From: Eutrophocola sp965661105
Lineage (GTDB): Bacteria > Pseudomonadota > Gammaproteobacteria > Pseudomonadales > Pseudohongiellaceae
DNA: 64,000 nucleotides
Assembly (NCBI GenBank): GCA_965661105.1
Contig: CBFICR010000010.1
Span: 5,302 to 69,301, forward strand
Direction: 5' to 3'
A program made the translations under genes and the position numbers. Under the pieces are notes generated by a model. It was not told where the DNA came from. It did not search any database and worked only from the letters and a program-made list of their open reading frames with translations. Below are positions 45,363 to 54,999 of the stretch, piece after piece. Position 1 is the stretch's first letter; each line of letters opens with the position of its first letter.

Positions 45363-45956
45363 TTATATCCCTGCGCGATACCAGTAAACCGAATGACATG
45401 CTTCGCAGGCCTCGTCAAGAGCTGCGCCATATTCACTTAGCAGATCAGCATCACGGCTATCTATAGCATTCAGCATTTCAAAGGCAGCATCCTGTAAGCC
45501 ACGTGAGAATTGCACCCAGGATTGCCGGTCTGCAGCCAGTTTTTCCTCAACTTCTTCCGGCGTAAACTCATACTCCGGAAATTCACCAACAGCACCGGGG
45601 CGAGCGACGCGGCGTCCAGGCACCATCAGGGCATTGGCGCCTTCAATGATCGACACGGCACTGATGCGCAAGGTATTCCAGTCTTCTTCCGATTCCGGTG
45701 CATATTCGGTAATACCATCGCTGTCTGCGACCACGCGTACCGCATTCCAGAGCGTATCAGCGTGGGGATCAACCAGTGAGCTCATGATTTCTCTGAGGGT
45801 AATTTCATTGTTATAAGGAGGGGGTGAAGATTCTGCGGTCATAGTGTTGACCGGGGCCGAACTCTGCCCGGGGGGAGAAGACTCTGAGCAGGAAACAAGA
45901 CAGAAAGACACTGCGGAAATGAAAACGGCGCTTAACTTTAAAAAAATCTTTTGCAT
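45363..45956 (-). CDS. class II-like cytochrome c lipoprotein
   Basis: A 197-residue exported haem protein. I start at ATG 45956 because that gives a lipoprotein signal (MQKIFLKLSAVFISAVSFCLVSC, lipobox LVSC); the frame extends 19 codons upstream. A Ser/Pro-rich linker follows. The single haem-binding CEACH lies 13 residues from the C-terminus, the position seen in cytochrome c' (class II), with helix-forming sequence before it. It diverges from regB, so it could be a RegA target. The electron partner is unknown. Confidence 0.72.
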   Translation of the reverse strand: MQKIFLKLSAVFISAVSFCLVSCSESSPPGQSSAPVNTMTAESSPPPYNNEITLREIMSSLVDPHADTLWNAVRVVADSDGITEYAPESEEDWNTLRISAVSIIEGANALMVPGRRVARPGAVGEFPEYEFTPEEVEEKLAADRQSWVQFSRGLQDAAFEMLNAIDSRDADLLSEYGAALDEACEACHSVYWYRAGI

Positions 45957-46247
45957 GGGGATACCCTGAAATAAACACTGGTCATACCTGCCTTTATACC
46001 AGATTTTCCTCAATATTTTCTCTACTTTAATGCTTCAGGACTGCTTCAGAAATGCTTAAGGCAAAACTGCCATCAATTGTCATTGGTGGAAACGGCAGCG
46101 ACATGCTATTACCTGTTGTGATCAGGTGAGTTTCATCCCGGAACCCTGGCCGATCGCAACGCCGGGACGGTGTTTATACTTTTATTGGTGCCAGTGCCAG
46201 ATTTTGAGAGAATAGCCTTCCTCTCCATTGTTTTGTAGGTCCCGGGT

Positions 46248-47567
46248 TTGGCAGATACACGTTTTTTCCCACTGGCAGCGGCGCAGCTCAACCTGCAGCG
46301 CCTGCTATTAATAAGACTTATAGTCTTTCTGTGTCAGCTCATGGCTTTGGCTGCTGCCTGGTTACTTGACTACAGCCTTGAGTACGCGCCGATCATAACA
46401 GTGATGGGTTTTATTCTGATCATTAATGCATGGGTCGTTTTCAGGCTGCTGCATCAATCCATGGTCAGTGATCAGGAATTCCTGCTGCATCTGCTTTTCG
46501 ATGTGCTTAGTTTGTCAGTCCTGCTTTATTTCGGGGGCGGGGCGAGTAATCCCTTTGTGTCGTTTTTTCTTGTCCCGATTACAATTTCTGCAGCCATTCT
46601 TCCCTGGACCTACACCTGGGCCGTGGCAGGGATTTCACTGGCTTGTTATACTTTTTTGCTTTTTTTCTATCGTCCCTTGTCAATACTTATGCCCGCTGAT
46701 ATGGATATGAGCAGTATGGGGGGCGTACCCAATCTGCATATCATTGGCATGTGGTGTAATTTCATTGTCAGTGCGGCCCTGATTACCTATTTTGTCGTAA
46801 AAATGGCGGCGGAAATAAGATCCCAGGACATAAAACTGAATGATTATCGTGAAGATAATATGCGCAATGAACAGATTCTGGCTGTAGCAACGCAGGCAGC
46901 GGGAACGGCGCATGAACTGGGTACACCGTTGAATACCATGACTCTTCTGGTGAGAGAAATGGCTGACGACTATCAGCAAAACCCAGCCCTTTTAAAAGAT
47001 ATCGCTACCCTGGAAATGCAGCTTGTCAGCTGCAAAAAATCCTTGCAGGAAATGGTAAAAAAAGCCGACCTTAGAAATGCCGGGATGGTAAGACAATCTG
47101 CGATCCCGGAATTTATAGAGCAGATACTTGAACAGTGGAGTCTGTTACGACCTGAAGTCAGTTTGCATCGGGAAATTATTGCCATGGGTGAGTCTCCACT
47201 GATCAATGTAGATTCAACCCTGCAACAGGCCATTGTAAATATTCTTAACAATGCCGCTGATGCCAGTCCTGACGGTATAGACATGACAGTGGACTGGAAT
47301 GCTGAAAGCTGGATCTTAACGGTGCGTGACTATGGCGAAGGAGTAAATGAGGAAGTGCTGGCTTATCTTGGCTCGGAAATAGTCAGCAATAAAGAAAAGG
47401 GGATGGGCGTAGGCATGATTCTGAGCCAGGCAAGTATTGAACGTATGGGAGGAAAAGTCAGTATTTCGTCTCACCCTGAACGAGGCACACTGACGCATAT
47501 TCGTCTGCCAGTTTTACATGATAATGTTCATGCAACGGGGCAACCAGAGGATTTAACCGGATCGTGA
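46248..47567 (+). CDS. regB: redox sensor histidine kinase RegB/PrrB/RoxS
   Basis: A membrane kinase that responds to the redox state of the quinone pool and phosphorylates RegA. It has six membrane helices in the first 190 residues, the quinone-site heptapeptide GGASNPF at 97-103, the phosphorylated His222 in GTAHELGTPLNT, Cys262 near the site of the redox-active cysteine of Rhodobacter RegB, and an HATPase domain (NILNNAADASPDG, GMGVGMILSQ). It is 439 residues. The start is TTG 46248. Its stop overlaps the regA start by 4 nt. Confidence 0.92.
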   Translation: MADTRFFPLAAAQLNLQRLLLIRLIVFLCQLMALAAAWLLDYSLEYAPIITVMGFILIINAWVVFRLLHQSMVSDQEFLLHLLFDVLSLSVLLYFGGGASNPFVSFFLVPITISAAILPWTYTWAVAGISLACYTFLLFFYRPLSILMPADMDMSSMGGVPNLHIIGMWCNFIVSAALITYFVVKMAAEIRSQDIKLNDYREDNMRNEQILAVATQAAGTAHELGTPLNTMTLLVREMADDYQQNPALLKDIATLEMQLVSCKKSLQEMVKKADLRNAGMVRQSAIPEFIEQILEQWSLLRPEVSLHREIIAMGESPLINVDSTLQQAIVNILNNAADASPDGIDMTVDWNAESWILTVRDYGEGVNEEVLAYLGSEIVSNKEKGMGVGMILSQASIERMGGKVSISSHPERGTLTHIRLPVLHDNVHATGQPEDLTGS

Positions 47568-48094
47568 CTGAGCAGACTTTTCTAATTGTGGATGATGACC
47601 AGGTATTTCTTGATACCCTGGGACGAGCATTGGAAAAAAAACACTATCGGGTGTTGAAGGCTACTTCTCCGGAAAAAGCATTAGCCCAGTCACGGCATTA
47701 TATTCCTGATTTTGCAGTTATTGATCTGAAGATGGGCAGGGAGTCCGGACTTGACTGCCTGCAGCCACTTAAAAAAGTTAACCCTGATATCCGCATGCTT
47801 ATCCTGACTGGATATTCCAGTATTGCCACGGCGGTCAATGCGATCAAGCAGGGGGCGGTGCACTATGCCTGCAAGCCATTGGGCATAGATGAAATCCTCG
47901 CCATTCTGGTAGCAGGTGATATTCCACAAGCCGTACCCGAAGAAGATCCGCCGTCAGTAGATCGTCTGGAATGGGAGCATATCCAGCGTGTACTGGATGC
48001 GAATAAAGGCAATATTTCGGCTACCGCCAGAAGTCTGGGTATGCATCGAAGAACATTACAACGAAAGTTATTGAAGCGTCCGGTTCGACGATAA
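47564..48094 (+). CDS. regA: redox response regulator RegA/PrrA/RoxR
   Basis: Partner of RegB. A 176-residue regulator with a receiver domain (acidic pocket DDD at 10-12, phospho-acceptor Asp54 in AVIDLKMG, Thr in LILTGYSS, Lys in CKPLG) and a Fis-type helix-turn-helix at the C-terminus (GNISATARSLGMHRRTLQRKLLKRPVRR) almost identical to the strongly conserved RegA DNA-binding helix. GTG start at 47564, overlapping regB. It regulates respiratory and redox genes in other proteobacteria. Confidence 0.94.
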   Translation: MTEQTFLIVDDDQVFLDTLGRALEKKHYRVLKATSPEKALAQSRHYIPDFAVIDLKMGRESGLDCLQPLKKVNPDIRMLILTGYSSIATAVNAIKQGAVHYACKPLGIDEILAILVAGDIPQAVPEEDPPSVDRLEWEHIQRVLDANKGNISATARSLGMHRRTLQRKLLKRPVRR

Positions 48095-48120
48095 CCGGTT
48101 TTAAAGTCATGTATTCACAA

Positions 48121-48151
48121 AAGCCCTGGGTTTATTCGAAACGCAGGGCTT
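48121..48151 (-). terminator. hairpin at the end of the macB-like permease gene
   Basis: AAGCCCTG (48121-48128) and CAGGGCTT (48144-48151) pair across a 15-nt loop that contains the permease stop codon. On the minus strand a short TTTT follows. It is a weak intrinsic terminator that may also protect the mRNA end. Confidence 0.45.
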
Positions 48152-49358
48152 CTATAGGATCCAGATTTGCGGCTTTGGCTGCCGGCATAATGCCAAACAC
48201 AATTCCTACAAATGCAGAAAAGCCAAATGCCAATAGTACGGCCCACAAAGGCACGTAGGCTTCGGGGAGGTTAATAGCTGCAGCAACAGCAAGGCCAATT
48301 CCATAACCGAATAACAAACCAATGAGTCCGCCAATCATGCAAAGCACCAGCGATTCAAACAGAAACTGCAGTAAAATCTGATGGCGTTTCGCACCAATGG
48401 CTTTGCAGATGCCGATCTCCCGGGTACGTTCTGTGACGGAAACCAGCATAATATTCATGATGCCAATGCCTCCTACCAGCAGCGAGATGCTGACAATACC
48501 GCCCATAACCAGCGTCACAGAACCGAGGATGGACGTTACTGTAGAGGCAAGTTGTTCCGAAGTCTGAACCTGGAAATCGTCATCATCCTCGGCGCCCAGA
48601 TCATGGGCATCCCTGAGCAATGCAGTTATACGATCCCTGATACTTTCAATCTGGCCTATGTCACGCAGGGATAACTGGATAAAAATATCCGGTTCCACCT
48701 GGTTGCCACTAAGCGTGCGCATGGTATTGAAAGGAACTACCATGTAATTATCCTGACTCTGACCAAGGATTTGTCCGCGGGGTTCTGCAAGGCCGACAAT
48801 ACGTACCCATTCATCACCGATCTTGACGAACTCTCCAACCGGGTCATCAGGCAGGGACAAATTGTTTCTGAGCTCTTCACCAATGACAGCTACACGGCGC
48901 CGGGTACTGTTGTCACTGTCGGATAGAAATCGACCATCCTGCATGAATATTCCAAAAACATTCTGGTAGGCATAGGTCGTCCCGGACAATTGGGTTGTCG
49001 TTAGTTGTGAGCCATATTGAATCTGGTTATTGGCACCATTGGAAAAAATGATCGGAGTTATTGAGGTAATGCCATCTATTCTGGCCTTTATCAGATCAAG
49101 ATCATCTACGGTAATTCGTGCACGGCGTCCCTGCAGGGCATCTGCCCGTGGGGTGTATGACTGTATCGTCAGGCTATTGGTGCCCAGACCTTCAAACTGC
49201 TGATTAACAAAATAACTTAATCCCTGAATGATAGAGACCATGCCTATTACTGCAGCAACGCCAATAACAATTCCCAGCGTGGTCAGGAAGCTGCGAAAGC
49301 CATGAGCCCGGATAGATGCAAAAGCAGAGCTGAGACTTTCAACAAATATAAACCACAT
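48132..49358 (-). CDS. MacB-type ABC transporter permease
   Basis: A 408-residue permease of the MacB/FtsX superfamily. One membrane helix lies near the N-terminus (FRSFLTTLGIVIGVAAVIGMVSII), then a large periplasmic MacB_PCD domain, then three C-terminal helices (VTLVMGGIVSISLLVGGIGIMNIMLVSVTERTREIGICKAIGA). I start at ATG 49358, 2 nt after the stop of the ATPase gene, rather than at the longer open frame (49424) that overlaps it. Unlike MacB, the ATPase is encoded separately. Mechanotransmission from the inner membrane to a partner is expected. Confidence 0.88.
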   Translation of the reverse strand: MWFIFVESLSSAFASIRAHGFRSFLTTLGIVIGVAAVIGMVSIIQGLSYFVNQQFEGLGTNSLTIQSYTPRADALQGRRARITVDDLDLIKARIDGITSITPIIFSNGANNQIQYGSQLTTTQLSGTTYAYQNVFGIFMQDGRFLSDSDNSTRRRVAVIGEELRNNLSLPDDPVGEFVKIGDEWVRIVGLAEPRGQILGQSQDNYMVVPFNTMRTLSGNQVEPDIFIQLSLRDIGQIESIRDRITALLRDAHDLGAEDDDDFQVQTSEQLASTVTSILGSVTLVMGGIVSISLLVGGIGIMNIMLVSVTERTREIGICKAIGAKRHQILLQFLFESLVLCMIGGLIGLLFGYGIGLAVAAAINLPEAYVPLWAVLLAFGFSAFVGIVFGIMPAAKAANLDPIEALRFE

Positions 49359-49360
49359 GC

Positions 49361-50047
49361 TCAGGCTGCCTTTTTGATATCGGTTGCCACCCGACCGTCT
49401 TCCAAACGAATCACGCGTTGGCAATGTTCGGCAATTTCGGCTTCATGGGTCACTATAATAATAGTCTGGTTCTGCTGATGCAGATCATCAAAGAGTTTCA
49501 TAATGTCGATTGTGGTCCGCGAATCCAGATTACCGGTAGGTTCATCAGCCAGAAGGATTGACGGTTTGGTGACCAAGGCCCTGGCAATGGCGACACGCTG
49601 TCGTTGACCGCCAGAAAGCTGGTTAGGAACATGATCCATACGGTCTGCAAGGCCTACATGAGCCAGTGCTTCGGTCGCCGCTTTTATTCGAGCGCTTCTT
49701 TTCATGCCCTGGTAAACCAGTGGTTGCATAACATTCTGTAAGGCAGAGGCTCTTGGTAGCAGATTAAAACTCTGAAATATAAAACCGATTTCCAGGTTGC
49801 GAATTTCCGCCAACTCATCCGGATTCATGGTGCTGACATCTTTCTGATTAAGAATATAATTTCCATCTGTCGGGCGATCCAGGCAGCCGAGAATATTGAG
49901 CATGGTGGATTTTCCGGAACCCGAAGATCCAATAAATCCCACGTATTCATTTTTTTCGATGGACAGATCAATGCCGTTAAGGGCTTTGACGGTCTGTGCG
50001 CCCATCTCGTAGTGTTTGTGCAGGTTGTTCAGTTGAATCAGGCTCAT
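49361..50047 (-). CDS. MacB/LolD-type ABC transporter ATP-binding protein
   Basis: A 228-residue ATPase. Walker A is IGSSGSGKSTML, the signature is LSGGQRQRVAIARAL and Walker B is ILLADEPTGNLDS, typical of the MacB/LolD subgroup. It is downstream of the adaptor gene and upstream of the permease gene in a three-gene unit. The system may export a lipid, peptide or small molecule; the substrate is unknown. Confidence 0.92.
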   Translation of the reverse strand: MSLIQLNNLHKHYEMGAQTVKALNGIDLSIEKNEYVGFIGSSGSGKSTMLNILGCLDRPTDGNYILNQKDVSTMNPDELAEIRNLEIGFIFQSFNLLPRASALQNVMQPLVYQGMKRSARIKAATEALAHVGLADRMDHVPNQLSGGQRQRVAIARALVTKPSILLADEPTGNLDSRTTIDIMKLFDDLHQQNQTIIIVTHEAEIAEHCQRVIRLEDGRVATDIKKAA

Positions 50048-50069
50048 TCAGGCATCTCCGGATCTGTGT

Positions 50070-51239
50070 CTATACATCTGTTTCCAGAAGTTCGATCCTG
50101 TCACCGTCCTCAAGTGATCGAAGCGCACGATCAGGTCCAATGATGACCTGCTCTCCGGCGTTCAGCCCACTGATTATTTCCTGATACTGGTCATCTGAAA
50201 TCCCCACGTCGACGACTTTTTTCCTGGCAACACCGGCATCATTAACAAACACCGTAAACGTGGTTTCATTGAGCTCAATATCTTCCTCTATTTGAATAGC
50301 CTGAATGGGAACTGCCAGCACGTCATCATTGGTGTTGGTAAAGATTTCTGCGCGGCAGGACATTCCGGGTCGTAAAACAACACCATTAGTATCTGTAAAT
50401 GTAATTTTCACTTCAAAACTTAATGACTGACTGCCAGTGGGTTGTTTGGCTGAAATCGCAATGGATTCGACTTTTCCTTTCATGGGTAAATCCGGGTAGG
50501 CAATAGCGACAATTTCTGCTTCCTGGCCAACAGCCACATTGGCAATGTCAGCTTCGTCTACATTTATTTCTGTCTGGATGCTCTCCGGATTAGCTATAGT
50601 CATCAGACTGGATCCGGGGACATTGGTAGTACTGGAAATAGCGGTTTCACCAACCTTGATATCCAGTGATGTCACCATGCCGTCGAGAGGAGAGTAAACA
50701 CTGGTTTTACTAAGGTTTTTGTTGGCCTCCTGAAGCAGAGCATTGGACTGGACCAATGAGGCTTCTCTGGATTCCAGGTCCAGACGTGCCAACTCCAGTT
50801 CGTTTTCAGCTAGCTGAAACGAGTCTTCATCCAAAAGATCGCGCTGGAATAATTGCTGTTTACGTTCCAGTTGGGTTTCAAGATTGCTGATTTTTACGCG
50901 ACCAGACTCGATGGCGATTTCCTGAACCCTTACAGATGCCTGGCGTTGCTCAACGAGGGCTCGCAGAGCTTCATCATCAATTTGCAGAACTATCTGTCCG
51001 GCATTGACGTAATCACCCTCGGCAACGAAGAGACCACTTACCTTGCCAATCACCTCAGTGCTAAGCAGCACTTCTTCTTCATGGGCCAATTTGCCGGATG
51101 CCAGGATCGAGGAACGAATCACCCGGGCAGTTAATGATTCCACTTCAACTTCCGGAACCTGTCCGCCACTTTGACTTCTAATCAGGGGGATGGCAATGAC
51201 AACGGCAAGAATGCCAATCAGTATTAACGCTTTTTTCAT
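50070..51239 (-). CDS. periplasmic adaptor (HlyD/MacA-like membrane fusion protein)
   Basis: A 389-residue adaptor with an N-terminal membrane anchor (MKKALILIGILAVVIAIPLI), a lipoyl/barrel-sandwich hybrid domain (GYVNAGQIVLQIDDEALRALV; YSPLDGMVTSLDIKVGETAIS), a coiled-coil hairpin (about 85-165) and a beta-barrel C-terminal part (LRPGMSCRAEIFTN). It is first in the unit with the ATPase and permease, as in MacAB. No outer-membrane channel gene is next to it, so a TolC elsewhere may complete the pump. Confidence 0.88.
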   Translation of the reverse strand: MKKALILIGILAVVIAIPLIRSQSGGQVPEVEVESLTARVIRSSILASGKLAHEEEVLLSTEVIGKVSGLFVAEGDYVNAGQIVLQIDDEALRALVEQRQASVRVQEIAIESGRVKISNLETQLERKQQLFQRDLLDEDSFQLAENELELARLDLESREASLVQSNALLQEANKNLSKTSVYSPLDGMVTSLDIKVGETAISSTTNVPGSSLMTIANPESIQTEINVDEADIANVAVGQEAEIVAIAYPDLPMKGKVESIAISAKQPTGSQSLSFEVKITFTDTNGVVLRPGMSCRAEIFTNTNDDVLAVPIQAIQIEEDIELNETTFTVFVNDAGVARKKVVDVGISDDQYQEIISGLNAGEQVIIGPDRALRSLEDGDRIELLETDV

Positions 51240-51426
51240 GAATCTGCCCTCAGGCTCCTGTTTCCATTAATGAAAGTCCTGAGCAGGATATTCGCAGCAG
51301 GATTCTGGAAATTCTGATTCCGGAAATTACAGTTATTATTTTTCTTTTTGGTCAGTGCAGGCACATTAACAAAAAGTTTATGGATATTCATGTTTTGTTC
51401 CAGAATAATACTGTTTAAGGTCTGCA

Positions 51427-52110
51427 TCAGATAATAATTACAATGACGACAACGGCTATAATAATCAGGTAAGGCGTCAGGATAATACTGGCAGACTTGA
51501 GACTGCTTTTGCCGGTCCATTGCATGTAGCCCAGCGTCATCAGCACGACGGACCATATCTGTGTCAGATTGATAGCATTGAACAAGCCTGCAAAACGGCC
51601 CTGCGTCTGAATTATCAGGCTGTTCAGTGTCAGCGGATTGATCTCTTGAAGGGTGATCAAGCCATCAGTGTTGGTAAGCAAAACAACCCAGCCAGCCAGA
51701 GCAGCAAATATTGAGGGAATCCCGGTCCACACCACAAAGGCCAGCCATTGCTTGTAAGCTATTTCGTCGTAGGTGAATTTGGAAATCAATGAAAGATATC
51801 CCGCATAAAGACACATGATCAGTGGGACGACTATCAATACACTGACGATGGACTGAATGGCCATGTTGTTAGTGTCGGCATTCTCATATCCCTCACGCAG
51901 TTGGTCTTCAGGCACGTTTACAAATGCCTGGGCCTGCTCAATCAATTGGTCGATAAGAAATTCCCGATCCACAACCTGGAAATAGCCGTACTGTACCGAT
52001 GCCGTAATTACTGCAATCAGCATTAGCGGCAATATTACCGTGGGTTTTTCACGAATACTGGTGAAGGCTTCCTTCGGGGCGGTAAGTATATTAATCAGAT
52101 TTTTAAACAT
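51427..52110 (-). CDS. Yip1 domain membrane protein
   Basis: A 227-residue protein of the bacterial Yip1 family. It begins NILTAPKEAFTSIREKPTVILPLMLIAVI, the family hallmark, and has about five membrane helices, ending in a very hydrophobic tail (YLIIIAVVVIVIII). Yip1 proteins are often found next to MacAB-type operons, and here it lies upstream of the adaptor gene on the same strand (187-bp gap). Its function is unknown. Confidence 0.8.
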   Translation of the reverse strand: MFKNLINILTAPKEAFTSIREKPTVILPLMLIAVITASVQYGYFQVVDREFLIDQLIEQAQAFVNVPEDQLREGYENADTNNMAIQSIVSVLIVVPLIMCLYAGYLSLISKFTYDEIAYKQWLAFVVWTGIPSIFAALAGWVVLLTNTDGLITLQEINPLTLNSLIIQTQGRFAGLFNAINLTQIWSVVLMTLGYMQWTGKSSLKSASIILTPYLIIIAVVVIVIII

Positions 52111-52192
52111 TGTTATTTCCCCACTGTTATTTCTTGTTAGACGTTATAAACAGTAATTTATTCATTTATTATTAATTAAATATTTTTTCGTG

Positions 52193-53575
52193 CTACGCCA
52201 GTCTCCTGGGTCTAAGGAGTTTGACCTGCATCCAGTCAATACTGGAAAAATCATTCCTGGCTTTTAGCCTGAATATAACGATCAAAATAATTAGCAGTAT
52301 TTCCATAATGTAGGATGCATTACCGAAGCTTTCGGTTTGTCCAATTCGTGAGATTGCACTAAATATCACAATATTCATGAGCATGGTAAACAGCACGCGG
52401 GCAAACTGTGGCCACCCGGCAATGCGGCTGTAAAGTCCGAAATAGGCATTAAATAATGCCATGATGATAATAATAACGGGGTAATTCAACACGATTTCCA
52501 AGTGGTATTGCGAAAATATTGCTAAAAATACGCTGTTGAGAAGGACAAAGCTAAAAACCCAGGTTTGGGTACGCCACATCAGGCTTTCCAGGTGGCGCCA
52601 ATGTGTCAGGCGATCTGATCCATGGCGTAGCCATAACAGTCGGCTTCTGGGGGCAAATTCACTATAAAACACAGGTAGAAAAGCAACGATTAAAGCACTT
52701 AAGCCAATATATATTGTCACCAGGGTTTCCAGGAACACAGCGCCACTGAACAAACTTTTTTCGTTAAATATACTGAGAACTGACATCAGGCAGGCCCCCA
52801 AAAAAGGAATAACGTAAACCACAAACAGGGCACGTGACAGTAATGCCAGTCTGCCGTCGGGCTGCCCGCTGAGAATAGTGCCCGCAAAGGAAAAAATCCG
52901 GTTTAACTTTTCTGTTTTGGGCCAGGGGTTTTGAAATGGGTCTCCAGAGTTGTTAGCAGAACCGTGAAAGTTTTTCATAATCGGGTTGAACACAGGTTTT
53001 TGCTGCAGTGTTTTTAAAAAAATAAACCAGGTTGCCAGTGAAAATAGAAACACTGTTGTCATGATCGCCGGCTTATAGATAAAGGGCGCAATGATGCTAC
53101 CGAAATAGAACACCGGGATTACCATCAGGACCGGTAAGCCGGTAATGAGGAAAAGAAAATATCGGGATGCCAGACATTTTTGAACAAAATACTGGTAGAG
53201 ACAACTGACAATATAAATATTGAACGCCAATTTAATAATATTGATATCAATCCCATTCATGGCCACGAAAAAAGGCAGGTAAAGACTGCCAGCCAGTGTA
53301 AATACCAGAAGCGCAACGCCCGCCTTGAACTTGAGGTTAGGTACCAGTGCCATACGTTCCATTGAAATCAATTCCCGAAACGGGATAAACAGGACAAAGG
53401 CTGGCAAACCATAGAGCAGGATTGTCCCCCAGATGGCCGTAGCAAAGGCAAATCCGGTATTGAATATACTGAATATCAGGGACAAGCAGACCAACAGGGC
53501 GCCCAGGGCCGACAGCCAGCTGATAAAGCGCGTATAACTGACGTAATAAACAAGTAAATTTAAGACCTGTTTCAT
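52193..53575 (-). CDS. integral membrane protein, probable ABC permease subunit (paralogue 2)
   Basis: A 460-residue, strongly hydrophobic protein with roughly 12 membrane helices. I do not recognise a named family. It is a paralogue of the protein encoded just upstream. Shared signatures include RELIS near residue 70, FKAGVALL, SRLLWLRHGSDRLTHWRHLE and a C-terminal IDWMQVKLLRPRRLA. The gene is 5 nt from the other paralogue and downstream of an ABC ATPase and a GntR regulator. I infer that the two form a heterodimeric permease. Confidence 0.68.
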   Translation of the reverse strand: MKQVLNLLVYYVSYTRFISWLSALGALLVCLSLIFSIFNTGFAFATAIWGTILLYGLPAFVLFIPFRELISMERMALVPNLKFKAGVALLVFTLAGSLYLPFFVAMNGIDINIIKLAFNIYIVSCLYQYFVQKCLASRYFLFLITGLPVLMVIPVFYFGSIIAPFIYKPAIMTTVFLFSLATWFIFLKTLQQKPVFNPIMKNFHGSANNSGDPFQNPWPKTEKLNRIFSFAGTILSGQPDGRLALLSRALFVVYVIPFLGACLMSVLSIFNEKSLFSGAVFLETLVTIYIGLSALIVAFLPVFYSEFAPRSRLLWLRHGSDRLTHWRHLESLMWRTQTWVFSFVLLNSVFLAIFSQYHLEIVLNYPVIIIIMALFNAYFGLYSRIAGWPQFARVLFTMLMNIVIFSAISRIGQTESFGNASYIMEILLIILIVIFRLKARNDFSSIDWMQVKLLRPRRLA

Positions 53576-53580
53576 TGGGT

Positions 53581-54999
53581 TCAGCCTGTTGCCAGTCTTT
53601 TGGAACGTTTGAATTTGACCTGGAACCAGTCAATCCCGAGGAACTTTCTGCGAGTCATGTTTCTGAGCAGGAACGCCAGGAATAAGTAGGCTCCCTCCAG
53701 AATCGTGATCAATATGTAATTGTTCTGGTTAATACTTACCATGATGCCGGTTATCATCACTGATACGGATAAAATGACAGCACCTGCCTGGAATAAAGTG
53801 AGCCAGCTAAAAACTCTGATGGTTAGTGACAGATACAGGATAAAAGTACTGAAACTGCAAATCACCAGGAAGTAATGCAGTTTTATGGGCGCCGGTAAAA
53901 TAGAAAAGACAAAGCCGAACAGGGTAATAAGACCTGCCAGTGCCATATAGTTAAACAGAATTTTAAGGGTGAGCTGTTCGAGGGTTTGCCACTGTGTTTC
54001 CCTGCTTCCCCCTTGCCGTAACCAGATCAATCGGCAGCGGGCAGCCATTTCTCCAAAAATAGAAATAAAGGCACATGAGCAACTTAAACTGATAAGCAGA
54101 AATAATGGAAAAAGACTCTGTCCTATATGAATCTCAGCGTTTTCTCCAAAGCCGATTAGCAGGAAAAACCCTACCGTGATTAACGGGGTAACGACCATGT
54201 AGTTTGAAACACGACTAAGGATCCCTTTCCAGCCATCCGGGAATCCCAGTAACAGGGTACCACTGGCTGATCTGCTCTCACCAATGGCTTTTTTCTGGAA
54301 AAGGCCGCCATCGTATGACCAGTAATCGATACTATCGAGCGGCATGAAAGGCGGTGCAAACAGCTGGCGTTGCTGTAAAACACGCAAGCCATAGACCCAG
54401 CCCAGCAGGCTGAGTATGAAAAGGAACCAGGTAAAAGGCACATTCAACATCAGGGTATACAAAGGGTCCCTGATTTGCATGGCGATGATTGCCAATGTGA
54501 CAGGCAGGATGCTGATGATCTGTAAATAATACCGGGATGGCAATACAAGCTGCATGATGCCGGCAAACAGGCTGAATGCCGTAAACGATCTGAGTATGGC
54601 TATGATGGAAAAAGACTCATTGCCAAAGTACCAGGCATTCAATGACCACCAGAATGACGGCAGGATAGTCATTGCCAGCAGCGCTATGCCTGCTTTAGGT
54701 TTAAAACCGGGAAGCAGGGAAAGAGGATGATTGGAAATCAATTCCCGCAGGCTGGTACAACTGTTCATGAACGGCACTAAAAACATGAATGTAGAGGAGA
54801 TCATGAAAACCACGAATGAAAGTTTTTCACTGAATGTGATTGTCCAGAATCCCAGCAGGAAAAAAATGAAGCCGACAATGACCAGCATAATAATATAACG
54901 CTGTCTGCAGTAATAATATTGCAGTATCTGCCATACCTGTTTTATGGCTAGTAAACTCACTGATGGATCTCCAGGAATATATCTTCCAGGGATAACCAC
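53581..54999 (-). CDS. integral membrane protein, probable ABC permease subunit (paralogue 1)
   Basis: A 472-residue protein with about 12 membrane helices and the same diagnostic segments as its downstream paralogue: SLRELISNHPLSLLPGFKPKAGIALL, CRLIWLRQGGSRETQWQTLEQL and the C-terminal IDWFQVKFKRSKRLA. Its start overlaps the end of the ABC ATPase gene by 43 nt if the first ATG is used; a later start (for example at ISLLAIKQVWQILQYYYCRQRY-like position without ATG) is not obvious. The operon context makes it the likely membrane subunit of that ATPase. Confidence 0.68.
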   Translation of the reverse strand: MVIPGRYIPGDPSVSLLAIKQVWQILQYYYCRQRYIIMLVIVGFIFFLLGFWTITFSEKLSFVVFMISSTFMFLVPFMNSCTSLRELISNHPLSLLPGFKPKAGIALLAMTILPSFWWSLNAWYFGNESFSIIAILRSFTAFSLFAGIMQLVLPSRYYLQIISILPVTLAIIAMQIRDPLYTLMLNVPFTWFLFILSLLGWVYGLRVLQQRQLFAPPFMPLDSIDYWSYDGGLFQKKAIGESRSASGTLLLGFPDGWKGILSRVSNYMVVTPLITVGFFLLIGFGENAEIHIGQSLFPLFLLISLSCSCAFISIFGEMAARCRLIWLRQGGSRETQWQTLEQLTLKILFNYMALAGLITLFGFVFSILPAPIKLHYFLVICSFSTFILYLSLTIRVFSWLTLFQAGAVILSVSVMITGIMVSINQNNYILITILEGAYLFLAFLLRNMTRRKFLGIDWFQVKFKRSKRLATG

